From JBOFHT01 sp051649785 (GTDB lineage: Archaea > Methanobacteriota > Methanobacteria > Methanobacteriales > Methanobacteriaceae): a DNA stretch of 22,330 nucleotides. This document shows, piece after piece, positions 7,771 to 15,851 of the stretch (its first letter is position 1; each line of letters starts with the position of its first letter). The translations under genes and the position numbers were made by a program. The notes below the pieces were generated by a model. The model was not told where the DNA came from and did not search any database. It saw nothing but the letters and a program-made list of their open reading frames with translations. The DNA is taken from the NCBI GenBank assembly GCA_051649785.1, contig JBOFHT010000092.1:1-22330 (forward strand). The letters run 5' to 3'.

Positions 7771-8424
7771 TTATTTATATTTATTTTGTTTTCTTTCTTT
7801 TAGGACTTCTTTTTCAACTTTGCGAAAAGACCTAGAAATAGCATAAGATCTTATATCCTGTGGAATTACGTTTAAATCTTTATTATCGGGATATTTTTCT
7901 TTAAATCTTCGAACTGTTTCATCTAGATAATCTTCTCCAAACTCTTTTTTCTTTTTTTCAATACTTTTAGCATATTGATTATCCTCATACCATCCTTTAA
8001 AACCCGCTACAACTACAAATAAAATCATCATTTCAAAAATAAAGAATAAAGATATCCATTTTTGAGTTAAATCATTAGTATATTTTACAGAAAGATCCAT
8101 AGTAACAATAATTATAGTTATTAATATAATAAATATTAAAGTAAAATATCCACCTGTTTTCAATTTATAAAAACTCTTCCAAGAAAATTTCTTTTTAGAA
8201 TTTTGATTTATATTAATATAATTATTATCAGCGTCTTTAGGGCTAATTGATTTAAATATAATTTTAATAATAAAAATGTATAAAGCAATGCAAATTGGAA
8301 TACTTATTAAAGCAAGAACAGGCCCCACTAAATCATATAAAAAAAGGTGAAAATATACCCATGCGAAAAATCCAAATATTAGAATAGAAATTGCTACAAT
8401 AAACTTTAGACCTAATCTCGCCAT
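7771..8424 (-). CDS. Four-helix membrane protein of unknown function
   Basis: The 217-residue protein starts at ATG 8422-8424 with GGTGA at 8431-8435. It has two pairs of transmembrane helices: about residues 7-27 and 33-56 (FIVAISILIFGFFAWVYF; VLALISIPICIALYIFII), then about 92-110 and 124-142. A Lys-rich loop (about 58-86) separates the pairs. The last 75 residues are charged and probably cytoplasmic (KSIEKKKKEFGEDYLDE..KEKYPDNKDLN). No known domain is recognised. The gene lies between intergenic repeats C and D, and a winged-helix gene remnant sits just upstream. The final few codons overlap repeat C. Confidence 0.75.
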   Translation of the reverse strand: MARLGLKFIVAISILIFGFFAWVYFHLFLYDLVGPVLALISIPICIALYIFIIKIIFKSISPKDADNNYININQNSKKKFSWKSFYKLKTGGYFTLIFIILITIIIVTMDLSVKYTNDLTQKWISLFFIFEMMILFVVVAGFKGWYEDNQYAKSIEKKKKEFGEDYLDETVRRFKEKYPDNKDLNVIPQDIRSYAISRSFRKVEKEVLKERKQNKYK

Positions 8425-8450
8425 TTTTCATCACCATTAGTTAACAATAA

Positions 8451-8528
8451 TTACCCTATATATTTTAAAACTTCTTTTCCGTTATCCATAGCTGTATAAA
8501 GTCTACCTTGCCTTTTTTTAGAATTTAA
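8451..8528 (-). pseudogene. C-terminal remnant of a winged-helix transcriptional regulator
   Basis: On the minus strand the frame ending in TAA 8451-8453 encodes LNSKKRQGRLYTAMDNGKEV and ends LKYIG, preceded by an in-frame TGA. It matches the end of archaeal winged-helix regulators, where a CLNPxAxxGRLYxxTxKGKE segment forms the wing and last helix. The DNA-binding helices are missing, replaced by the end of repeat D. A longer remnant of the same type is at 10808-11012. Confidence 0.55.
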
Positions 8529-8539
8529 TCACCAATAAC

Positions 8540-8748
8540 TAACTACTTCACAGCTATCAAACTCAACTAATCCTAAAATCCACAATTAATTATTAACTAC
8601 TTTATTAATATCTATTTTATTTAAAATACACCCAAATCCATTTAAATTAGTTAAATCAAATATTTCAATGGTTAATTACTTTTAAATACTTAGCTATATT
8701 TTCAATAAATATTAATATTATTTATACTATATTTGAAGTGTGTAGTTG
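8540..8748 (-). repeat. Dispersed intergenic repeat, copy D
   Basis: A full-length copy of ~209 bp. Its ends are TAACTAC and GTAGTTG on the plus strand, a possible short terminal inverted repeat also seen in copy E. It lies 107 bp past the stop of the MBL-fold gene on the minus strand. Blocks shared with other copies include CAATTAATTATTA, TTCAATGGTTAATTACTTTT and ATATTTGAAGTGTGTAGTTG. Confidence 0.85.
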
Positions 8749-8855
8749 TGCTTTAAAAAAATCGTGATTGTACTACATACTAAAATATTTAATAAAAGAA
8801 TATCAACTTCATATTACTAAGCCCATGAATACATCAAAGTGAATATTTGGAATAT

Positions 8856-9974
8856 TCATCCTTTCTCGATAATTTGTACGAATATAGAATTTAATGATTC
8901 ATTTACAAAAACGGGAACTGCATTATTACGAATAATAGAACCAATCACGAATGTAGAAGGATGACCATGACTATTATTTTTTCCGAAAGAAATAGGGCAA
9001 AAATAAAATTCATCATCAAAGAAATTTTCATTAAAATTTTCTATTGAACCATGATGAGGAATTTGGATTGTGCCTACACAACACCAATATTTTTTATATA
9101 TCTTCCTAATATTATCAATTTTATTAAAATTTGTATCACCAGTATAAATGCATCCTACCCTATAAGAATCCTTAAGCCTATTGTTAGGCCCATAATAGTG
9201 GAAGATAGAACATTTATAAACATGCAATAATGAAAAATCCTTGTTTTTTTTCAATGGCCCAGAATACACTAGCATTGAACTTTTATTAATTTCTGTATCA
9301 TATTTATATACTTTTTTATATATCTTTTTTATTTCATCCACTTTATCTGCCACATAGCTTCCTGAATCTTTTTGAGTGACATTTTCTATAGTTATATCGT
9401 CATTATCTTTGAATTCATCTTTCAATTTCATCTTTCTTTCAATATCTTTAGGATTATATGGTACAAAACACCAGTTTAAAATTTTAATAGATGATAATTC
9501 TAGTACAGTTCCACTTTCTATTTCTTCATTATTTTCTATCCTTTCAATATCTATAGGTTCATTACCAATATTTTCTTCTTTTTTATCCCCATCTTCTTTA
9601 ACATAAATAATTTTTGTTTTATCACCAAAATATGAATCTATATTTTCTATTAAATAAGCTTCTTCTTCTAAACCCAAAGCCTTATAAATACTTATTATCA
9701 ATATTTTCTCAATATCACTTAATACAGGTAAAACAACATTTTTAATTAACTTGCAATGTTTTTTCAGTGTTTTTATGTTACTAATATGATCTGCATGAAA
9801 ATGAGAAATAAATAGTATATCTATCTCATCTGTAGACTTAAAACTCTGTTTCACCACTTTTTCGCCTATTGTCCTACATTTTGTAGTGCCGCAATCATAT
9901 ACTATATTAATTTTTCCAAATCGCTCAGTATAAAAAGCTCCTTGTCCAATTGGATGAAAAATTCTAGTTATCAT
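8856..9974 (-). CDS. Metallo-beta-lactamase-fold hydrolase (ComEC-tail-like)
   Basis: A cytoplasmic, probably zinc-dependent hydrolase of 372 residues. The motif SHFHADH supplies the metal ligands H58, H60, D62 and H63. D280 in YTGDTNF and H307/H308 in IPHHGS, followed by SHGHPS at about 335-340, match the order seen in the MBL domain at the C-terminus of ComEC-type proteins and in related stand-alone hydrolases. The middle (about 120-230) is a highly charged insertion. It lacks the ComEC membrane channel, so it is not a DNA-uptake protein. The start ATG 9972-9974 has GGGGC at 9982-9986. It stands alone between intergenic repeats D and E. Such stand-alone MBL genes are frequent in variable islands; the substrate, possibly a phosphodiester or nucleic acid, is unknown. 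Confidence 0.85.
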   Translation of the reverse strand: MITRIFHPIGQGAFYTERFGKINIVYDCGTTKCRTIGEKVVKQSFKSTDEIDILFISHFHADHISNIKTLKKHCKLIKNVVLPVLSDIEKILIISIYKALGLEEEAYLIENIDSYFGDKTKIIYVKEDGDKKEENIGNEPIDIERIENNEEIESGTVLELSSIKILNWCFVPYNPKDIERKMKLKDEFKDNDDITIENVTQKDSGSYVADKVDEIKKIYKKVYKYDTEINKSSMLVYSGPLKKNKDFSLLHVYKCSIFHYYGPNNRLKDSYRVGCIYTGDTNFNKIDNIRKIYKKYWCCVGTIQIPHHGSIENFNENFFDDEFYFCPISFGKNNSHGHPSTFVIGSIIRNNAVPVFVNESLNSIFVQIIEKG

Positions 9975-10103
9975 TAATATTGCCCCTTTTTTATATTATT
10001 TATAAATTTTTAAATTATGATATAAAATTCCTTTTCCAAATTACAATAATAGAATATTCTTTTAAATTATAAACCCATAATATTTCCCACAATTCAATAC
10101 GCC

Positions 10104-10293
10104 CAACTACCAAATTCAACTAAATCTTACAATCCCCAATTAATTATTATCTAGTTTACCGATATCTATTATTATTTAATAATCATTAAATCCGTTTAAA
10201 TTATCTAGACACAAAATTTCAATGGTTATTTACTTTTAAATATAACTTTCAATAATATAATATTATCCATACTATATTTGAAGTGCGTAGTTG
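10104..10293 (-). repeat. Dispersed intergenic repeat, copy E
   Basis: A 190 bp copy bounded by CAACTAC (10104-10110) and GTAGTTG (10287-10293), which are perfect inverted 7-mers. The inner blocks match copy D (CAATTAATTATTATCTA, TTTAAATTATCTA, TTTCAATGGTTA, ACTATATTTGAAGTG). It ends 50 bp past the 3' end of the minus-strand VOC gene. Confidence 0.85.
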
Positions 10294-10343
10294 TGCTTTA
10301 TTATAATTATGTTAAATAATTATTATTCAATAGGTTCCAATTA

Positions 10344-10757
10344 TTAAGGGGTTTTATCCATTACTGTTATATTCCAAGATGTTTTATATTGGTCTACTAG
10401 CCAACCATCTAATTCTGCAAATTGTGATTTTGCTAAATCCATTTGGATATTCCCATTTTCTTTAAGGATATTCCATGCTTTTTTTGCTTCTTCAACACTT
10501 TTAAGATTAACTGTCAAAGCTATATTACCGCCAACTGAATTTAATTCTAGATTATCAGAAAATAGTATGCTATCTTCACCAATAGTTAATTCTGCAACTA
10601 AGATTTTATTCTCATTATCAGTTGTTACTGGAACTGGAGAATTATCTCTTAAGTCACCATATCTAGTTAAATTAGTTATTTTCCCATTAAAAGCTTTTTC
10701 ATAAGTGTTTAGTGCTTCTTCGCAGTTTCCTTTTAAAAATATAAATGGTTTAATCAT
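10344..10757 (-). CDS. PhnB-like VOC (glyoxalase/dioxygenase fold) protein
   Basis: The 137-residue protein has the PhnB-like pattern: opening IKPFIFLKGNCEEALNTYEK, a central ILVAELTIGEDSILFSD segment, then a VNLKSVEEAKKAWNILKENG helix and a closing strand with LDGWLVDQYKTSWNIT. This is one VOC domain pair as in '28-kDa glyoxalase-like' proteins, which are mostly uncharacterised. The name PhnB does not imply phosphonate metabolism. The ATG at 10755-10757 has GGTGGG at 10761-10766. It stands alone, with repeat E past its stop and a decayed winged-helix gene upstream on the same strand, possibly once its regulator. The substrate is unknown. Confidence 0.88.
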   Translation of the reverse strand: MIKPFIFLKGNCEEALNTYEKAFNGKITNLTRYGDLRDNSPVPVTTDNENKILVAELTIGEDSILFSDNLELNSVGGNIALTVNLKSVEEAKKAWNILKENGNIQMDLAKSQFAELDGWLVDQYKTSWNITVMDKTP

Positions 10758-10807
10758 ATTCCCACCTTATTAATAATTAATTTACTAAAATAAATTATTA
10801 TCAAACA

Positions 10808-11012
10808 TTATAAATTTTCAATTATTTCTTTTCCTTTATCAGTTATTTTATAAAACATACCTACTTTGGCTTAATTTATGCAAACTACTAAATCTTTTTC
10901 TTTTAATCCTTTTAATAGATTACTAACTTCATTAGTTCTTAAATCCATTTGTTTTACAATTTTGAAGGAAACATCCTCCTTTTATTTAATATTTTCAATT
11001 AAACTAATTAAT
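10808..11012 (-). pseudogene. Decayed winged-helix transcriptional regulator
   Basis: The minus-strand frame ending at TAA 10808-10810 reads VSFKIVKQMDLRTNEVSNLL, then KGLKEKDLVVCIN, a stop codon, and AKVGMFYKITDKGKEIIENL. This is the recognition helix, wing and last helix of an archaeal winged-helix regulator in which NPEAK is usual at the stop position. A second in-frame stop (10982-10984) separates it from an upstream LISLIENIK segment. Two stops in one frame mark it as a pseudogene. It lies just upstream of the VOC gene on the same strand. Nothing else is seen between 11013 and 11208. Confidence 0.75.
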
Positions 11013-11208
11013 ATTCATGGAATAAGCAATAAAAAGATAACATTTATTGAAAAATAAATAATTTTATTAGAATATATTAAAAATTAATTTGTTATAGAAT
11101 TATAAAAAATATAAATAAAAAAAAATATTGAATTTAATAATTTTAAATCTTGGGTAAGTTCTTTAATAAACTACCTTTTTTATTTTTAGTGAGGATTTTA
11201 TTTATTAA

Positions 11209-11418
11209 TTAGTCTTTACCTACCATTATTTCAGTAGATTTTATTATTAAATATATTTCATCTCCTTCTTTAAGATTAAGTTCTTCTGCTGACTCTTTTG
11301 TAATTACTGAAGTCATTTTACATGGATCATCAATACTTACTTTTATATTTGCCATAACAGCACCTTTTTCAACATCTTCTACTTTCCCTTTGATAACATT
11401 TCTTGCACTAATTTTCAT
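11209..11418 (-). CDS. Molbindin: single Mop (TOBE) domain protein
   Basis: The 69-residue protein is one molybdenum-pterin-binding (Mop) domain: MKISARNVIKGKVEDVEKGA, then VMANIKVSI, VITKESAEELNLKEGDEIYL and IIKSTEIMVGKD. These match the typical SARNxxxGxVxxVxxGxVNAxVxI...ITxxSAxxLxLxxGxxV..IKAxxVMVG pattern almost end to end. Such proteins oligomerise and store or buffer molybdate or tungstate in the cytoplasm, relevant to formylmethanofuran dehydrogenase in methanogens. ATG 11416-11418 has AAGGTG at 11424-11429. It stands alone; no transporter gene is next to it. Confidence 0.93.
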   Translation of the reverse strand: MKISARNVIKGKVEDVEKGAVMANIKVSIDDPCKMTSVITKESAEELNLKEGDEIYLIIKSTEIMVGKD

Positions 11419-11742
11419 AAAAACACCTTTTTTTATATAATTTTATATAATATACAAATATTCATATACATTTATTTGGTTAATAAGATTTATAATTACC
11501 TATTTATTATGTAAACATACAATTTAAAAATTATTATTTAAGTTTTTCTAGCAATATATTTCTACAAAACAATACCTCCTCTTCAAAAATTAGATAAAAA
11601 AGCTTAAAATTAAATTTAAAAATCATTATAAATACTAATATTAAGATCAAATGTTCAAACCTCAGAATCCGCTTGTATGTTTATGTTTTTTTCAAGTTTT
11701 TAGGTAAACTTTTAATAGTATATAAAATAAAATAATAAATTA
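11419..11742. other. Divergent promoter region
   Basis: This gap separates the molbindin gene (minus) from the DUF3795-like gene (plus). It contains a tRNA-3'-like motif (GTTCAAACCTCAGAATCCGC, 11653-11672) preceded by TTAAGATCAA, a combination also seen at 5541-5573. No gene is seen. Confidence 0.45.
11719..11726 (+). promoter_or_regulatory. TATA box of the DUF3795/DUF4256 pair, likely leaderless
   Basis: TATATAAA is centred about 20 bases before ATG 11743, which lacks any ribosome-binding box. Archaeal transcription starts about 25 bases past the TATA centre, so the message would begin at or very near the start codon. Confidence 0.45.
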
Positions 11743-12039
11743 ATGAAAAAAGTTGAAAGTTGTTGTGGTGTTGTATGTTCTGATTGTGAATGGTATCCCA
11801 AAAGCTGTTTAGGTTGTCCCTCTATCCAAGGCAAAGCTTTTTGGACAAAATACTTAAATAAAGACATTTGTGATATCTACCAATGCTGTATTAATGAAAA
11901 AAAATATAAAGATTGTGGAGAATGCAAGGACTTACCATGTGAAAAATATAATCAAAAAGATCTAACAAAAACTAAAGAAGAAAACCAAACCACATTCAAT
12001 AAACAAATAGAAAACTTAAAAAATAGAATAAATCCTTAA
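11743..12039 (+). CDS. Cysteine-rich DUF3795-like protein
   Basis: The 98-residue protein has twelve cysteines in its first 68 residues, in pairs and clusters (ESCCGVVCSDCEWYPKSCLG, CDIYQCC, DCGECKDLPCEKY). The order CGxxCxxCxxY...CxGC...C.IYxCC..K....CxxCxxxPCxKY is that of DUF3795, a small family thought to bind metal or Fe-S clusters. The C-terminus is a charged helix. No ribosome-binding box precedes the ATG, but a TATA box lies 20 bases upstream, so it is probably translated from a leaderless message. The stop is 38 bases before the DUF4256 gene, suggesting one transcript. A degenerate copy of its last codons occurs at 14043-14081. Function is unknown. Confidence 0.85.
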   Translation: MKKVESCCGVVCSDCEWYPKSCLGCPSIQGKAFWTKYLNKDICDIYQCCINEKKYKDCGECKDLPCEKYNQKDLTKTKEENQTTFNKQIENLKNRINP

Positions 12040-12077
12040 AAAACATTATACATAACAAAGAAAAAGGAGTTATAATT

Positions 12078-12614
12078 ATGGAACATGAAAAATTGATTAG
12101 CATATTAAAAGATCGTTTTGAAAAAAACATGACCAGACATGAAACTTTAGAGTGGGATACCGTAGAAACCAAATTAAAAATAGATACTAAAAAATTATCA
12201 ATCCTAAATAAAATGGAAAAAACAGGTGGAGAACCCGATGTTGTAAGCTATGATAAAAAAACAAACACATATATGTTCTATGACTGTTCACAAGAAAGTC
12301 CTGAAGGTCGTAGAAATACTTGCTATGACGAAAAAGCAATGGAATCAAGAAAAAAGAATAAACCCCTTAATAATGCAGTAGAAATGGCTACTAAAATAGG
12401 TATTGAACTTTTAACTGAAGAACAATATCGTGAACTACAACAACTTGGAAATTTCGATACAAAAACATCAAGCTGGATTAAAACACCTTCTAAAATTAGA
12501 AAACTCGGCGGTGCTATTTTTTGCGATTACAGGTATGACACCACCTTTGTATACCATAATAGTGCAGAATCCTACTACAGTAGCCGTGGCTTTCGAGGAT
12601 CATTGAATATCTAA
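12078..12614 (+). CDS. DUF4256 protein
   Basis: The 178-residue protein matches DUF4256 along its whole length: ILKDRFEKNMTRHETLEW, LNKMEKTGGEPDVVSYDKK, the MFYDCSQESPEGRRNTCYDE segment, GIELLTEEQYRELQQLGNFD, TKTSSWIKTPSKIRKLGGAI and the closing FVYHNSAESYYSSRGFRGSL. The family is widespread, well conserved and uncharacterised; the many invariant acidic, Arg and Cys residues suggest an enzyme. ATG 12078 follows an AAAAAGGAG box. It is the second gene of a pair with the DUF3795-like gene. The strong conservation with bacterial members suggests horizontal transfer, which is inference. Confidence 0.92.
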   Translation: MEHEKLISILKDRFEKNMTRHETLEWDTVETKLKIDTKKLSILNKMEKTGGEPDVVSYDKKTNTYMFYDCSQESPEGRRNTCYDEKAMESRKKNKPLNNAVEMATKIGIELLTEEQYRELQQLGNFDTKTSSWIKTPSKIRKLGGAIFCDYRYDTTFVYHNSAESYYSSRGFRGSLNI

Positions 12615-12813
12615 GTTCAATTACCATATACATATCAAAACAATGGTTCGAATCTCTCTGAATCAGTACTTGTTTTATGTGAATAGTGATATTTTAATTT
12701 CATTTTTTTAATTTAAAAGTAGTAAGAATATGAGAATAAGTAGTTGAAAAAAAATGTAAAATAATAAATAAAAATTTGAAAAATTATATAGAACTTTAGA
12801 ATAATTATTCAAA

Positions 12814-13860
12814 TTAGTCTGAATAAAGAATTTTTTTATCCTTTGAAATTTTTTCAAGTATTTTATCTGCTTCATCTGGAGAAACAGCACTCCTATTCCC
12901 TTCTTCATCCTCAACCATCACCCCACCATTTCTAAACAACTGGTATCTATGATTTCTTGTTTTTTTATCAGGGCTACAAATAAATTGGCATGTGCTACAA
13001 GTATATTGCATTTTGTGTTCTGGAACCCCTGGATGGTAAAATACTGGATCTAATTTTGGTCTTTTAACATAGGCAGGCATAGCTTTTTCTCTAAGTTCTT
13101 CGAAGCCATCATCATCTTCAGGGATCTTAAACCTACCTGGTGACCAAGTCGAATACTTTCCAGAAGAATCTAAGCCAGTAGCTCCCCCACAAACAAGAAT
13201 ACACCTCCAATGGCTTTGAGGAGACTGATATTCAAATTCATTATCCCCAATATTTAATTTAACTTTTTCATCAGATATATAATTTGGAATACATGCTGCT
13301 TTACAAAGTTTACACTCATCACAATATTTTTCATCTTTTTCTACAGGATCAGTTGCTATTAATTCAGCATCAGTTACTACAGAACCAAGAACAATAGCAG
13401 CACCATGATTTTTTGTTAATATTTGCCCAGAATGACCCAAAAATCCAACTCCTGACACTGCAGCTAAATATTTGTGAGAAATAATTGGCTTTCTATCCCT
13501 TATTCCATTAGGAGTATCTTTCCTATAAACAAAGTTAGGAGCTATTGGAACCGCATCATACCCCATTTGTCCTAAAAAACCAGTTATTTCAAGGGATATT
13601 CCTGCAGCAAATGTAGTAGTGCGAATTTTATTTTCATTTAATGAAAAATCTTCTTTAGCTAAAAACGAATCTATTAAATCTTCATTCAATGGAACTGCAA
13701 AAACGATTGCGGATTTACCCCCATCTAATGCAAAATTCAAATTTGTGGAAGGTGGTCCATTTTTTAATGTTTCATTTGTTGCAATCCCCACATAAAAAGC
13801 ACCCAAAACAATAGCCATGTTTTTTAAAATTTCTGAAAGCTCTTCACTACCATATAACAT
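12814..13860 (-). CDS. 4Fe-4S protein of the QueG / reductive-dehalogenase-like type
   Basis: Starting at ATG 13858-13860, six bases past GGGGG (13867-13871), the protein has 348 residues. A TTG one codon earlier is unlikely to be the start. The N-terminal half is a QueG-like domain (AIVFAVPL, a GFLGQMGYDAVPIAPN helix-strand, ISHKYLAAVSGVGFLGHSGQ). It is followed by a 4Fe-4S site CDECKLCKAAC (about 180-190) and a second cysteine set: C220, C224, then CSTCQFIC at about 288-295. These resemble the two clusters of epoxyqueuosine reductases and reductive dehalogenases. There is no twin-arginine signal, so it is cytoplasmic. It may reduce a substrate with a corrinoid, but the cofactor and reaction are unknown. 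It is a single-gene unit. Confidence 0.8.
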   Translation of the reverse strand: MLYGSEELSEILKNMAIVLGAFYVGIATNETLKNGPPSTNLNFALDGGKSAIVFAVPLNEDLIDSFLAKEDFSLNENKIRTTTFAAGISLEITGFLGQMGYDAVPIAPNFVYRKDTPNGIRDRKPIISHKYLAAVSGVGFLGHSGQILTKNHGAAIVLGSVVTDAELIATDPVEKDEKYCDECKLCKAACIPNYISDEKVKLNIGDNEFEYQSPQSHWRCILVCGGATGLDSSGKYSTWSPGRFKIPEDDDGFEELREKAMPAYVKRPKLDPVFYHPGVPEHKMQYTCSTCQFICSPDKKTRNHRYQLFRNGGVMVEDEEGNRSAVSPDEADKILEKISKDKKILYSD

Positions 13861-14277
13861 CAAAATCCCCCAAAATCATCATATAAACACTACACAATCA
13901 TGTTAATAAAAATGCCCTAATAACTTTAAAAAACTACATAATAATTATATAATTATGTTTATTATTAAAATTATAAATATTTTTACATATAAATTGGACA
14001 CTATTAAAATGTTAGTTGCTGGAAAAAATTAATTAGCTGAAATTCAATAAACAAGTAAAAAACTTAAAAAATAGAAAATAATTATATTAATACCTAATGA
14101 GTCTTTGTCAAAAGTCAAATTTCTAAATCAAAACTTCATTAAAATCATTGGATTGGCAAATGAAGAAAATTTTTCTGTATTGAAAATCTTTTTGGGCAAG
14201 ACCCAATAATTGAAAAAAAGTAAATTGTTTATAATAAGATGAATATAACTATTAACAATTAAACTTTAGGTGATTAA
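13861..14277. other. Non-coding gap with two gene remnants
   Basis: Besides the promoters of two divergent genes, this gap holds a 39 bp plus-strand stretch (14043-14081) encoding FNKQVKNLKNRK and a stop, nearly the end of the DUF3795-like gene, and the coding remnant at 14075-14209 listed separately. Confidence 0.5.
14075..14209 (+). pseudogene. Coding remnant, plus-strand member of an inverted pair
   Basis: The frame ending at TAA 14207-14209 encodes KFLNQNFIKIIGLANEENFS and then VLKIFLGKTQ. The same sequence in mutated form (EFLNQNFIKILGLVNEENFA, then I and a stop) lies on the minus strand at 15852-15930. Conservation at the protein level shows both came from a coding sequence. I do not recognise it; a transposase end or an N-terminal piece of a multi-copy gene are possible. 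Confidence 0.5.
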
Positions 14278-14637
14278 ATGAATGGAATAAACAATAAAAC
14301 AATTGTGGGAATATTAATTATAATTGCTATTTTAATAGGAGGTTATTTTATATATTCAACTTTTATTGCACCTCCACAAATAAATTTCGACATGGAAGAC
14401 AGATATTGGAATTTAACAAGTAAAGAACTCACAGTATCACAAAATATAACAATTCCACCTAACATATATAAATCCATAACTTTAGGATATGAATTTTATA
14501 AAAATGAAACAAAAATAGGGGAACAAGTAATAAAAATAGATAATACCTCAAATAGCCAAATACCAATAAATTTTTCAATAAATCTCTCAACAAAACCAGA
14601 CAAAATGGATATTATCATCATCGAGACAAACACATAA
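14278..14637 (+). CDS. Membrane-anchored exported protein of unknown function
   Basis: The 119-residue protein starts at ATG 14278 after a GGTGAT box (14269-14274). Residues 9-30 (IVGILIIIAILIGGYFIYST) form a single N-terminal helix that probably acts as an uncleaved anchor, with about 90 residues outside the cell. The outer part has N-glycosylation sequons (WNLTS, QNITI, INFSI, NLST) and an alternating pattern of hydrophobic residues typical of a small beta sandwich. It is not recognised. It lies inside the segment bracketed by the inverted remnants and is convergent with the frameshifted CARDB gene. Confidence 0.7.
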   Translation: MNGINNKTIVGILIIIAILIGGYFIYSTFIAPPQINFDMEDRYWNLTSKELTVSQNITIPPNIYKSITLGYEFYKNETKIGEQVIKIDNTSNSQIPINFSINLSTKPDKMDIIIIETNT

Positions 14638-14896
14638 AATATTAAAAATAAAATTAAATATTAAATGCCTCAAAAAAGATTATAGTTCCATTAAATATAT
14701 CAGATATAATCTTGGTATTATACTAATTCTATACTTTAAAACCGCTACTAAAATTAATGCAATTTTCCTTGTTTAAAACACATTTCAGTAGCTAAATATT
14801 AATAATATGTGCTAAAAAACTGAGAATAGATAGATTATAGAAAAATAAATAAATATTAACAAAAAAAGAGGGAAAATAATAAACTAATTAAAGATA

Positions 14897-15662
14897 TCAT
14901 TTAGCCTTTTTAGAATTATTATTTTTATAAACTTCCTTTACTTTATTAGTGTAGTCTGCTTTGAAAGTTTTTGTAGATTTAGTATATTTTGAACTTAAAG
15001 CTACTTTAATATTTTTAGATTGACCAGGTTTAAGTGATTGAACAAGTACCTTTTTAACAACTTTACCTTTAACATAGACTCCTAAATAGCTACCTTTTGC
15101 ATTCCCATTCCCATTATTTTTAACAGATACAAAATAACTAGTTCCTTTTTTAGAAACCTTAGAAATCTTAAGATCAGCTTCTTTTTCAAAATACAAAGTT
15201 ACATTATTTAATTTAGCAGAATAGTAATATCTTTTGAAAGACCCATTTATTGATGAATTCGTATAATATCCACTAATTTTCTTTGAATTTGTAACATTTA
15301 TATTATGACCAATGCCTCCAAAGTCTATTTTTTTAGTTGTATAAGTATAGTGAGAAACCCCACCATATGGATTAAAATGGGTAGCTCCTAATAGTTTCGA
15401 ATAAATTAAACTGTGCAGTAAAATTTTTTAATTTATTAAAACCTAATGTCTGAATTTTAACATAAGAAACTCCACTTCCTTGTTCAACACTTATTTTTAG
15501 TTTTCCATTATAATAAGATAATGTATAACTATCTAAATCAACATAATTCTTTCCAACAGGAATAACTACCTTACTATATTCAATTGGTGATGCTGAGCTT
15601 ACAGCAGAAATCCCTCCAATAGCTAAAATAGATATTAATACTATTAAATATTTTTGATTCAT
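14897..15662 (-). pseudogene. Secreted CARDB-domain protein, split by a frameshift
   Basis: The gene starts at ATG 15660-15662 after GGGGTGA and encodes a signal peptide (MNQKYLIVLISILAIGGISA). The first frame ends at TAA 15372-15374 after 96 residues. The next frame is open over the same point and reads GATHFNPYGGVSHYTYTT, KKIDFGGIGHNINVTN and on into the CARDB-like domain (EADLKISKVSKKGTSYFVSV, KNNGNGNAKGSYLGVYVKGK, LKPGQSKNIKVALSS), to TGA 14897-14899. One base too many joins them; the likely site is the T-run 15424-15429 (A6 on the minus strand), where five bases restore one frame of about 254 residues. CARDB domains are Ig-like adhesion modules on archaeal surfaces. Either a real recent mutation or a homopolymer sequencing error fits. 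Confidence 0.75.
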
Positions 15663-15851
15663 TTATTCACCCCATAATCACAATCTTTTACAATACAAAC
15701 CATATTATATATTAATAACTGTTTAATGTTAATAAATACTAAAACATAGTATCAACTAATAGCATATAAGATAAAACTACTATATAAATTTCGCTCTTTT
15801 TTCAACCTCCAAAAAAATAAGAAATATGCGAGTCCTGAGCAAAAAGATTTT

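Larger units (their letters stand above)
7458..7787 (-). repeat. Dispersed intergenic repeat, copy C, split by a 131 bp insert
   Basis: Taking out the 131 bp MITE-like element (7533-7663) and one 9 bp duplicate rejoins TCTATTTTAATAAACC, as in copy A. The plus-strand end of the repeat (AATATTAATATTATTTATA) runs over the last codons and TAA stop (7771-7773) of the minus-strand membrane gene, so the gene's end is encoded by repeat sequence. Confidence 0.85.

Noticed and set aside
8856..9974. ComEC DNA-uptake protein.
   Set aside because: Only the MBL domain is present; there is no membrane channel or OB domain.
12708..12914. A 68-codon minus-strand open frame.
   Set aside because: It overlaps the end of the Fe-S protein gene in another frame, is low-complexity Phe/Leu/Lys sequence and lacks a ribosome-binding box.
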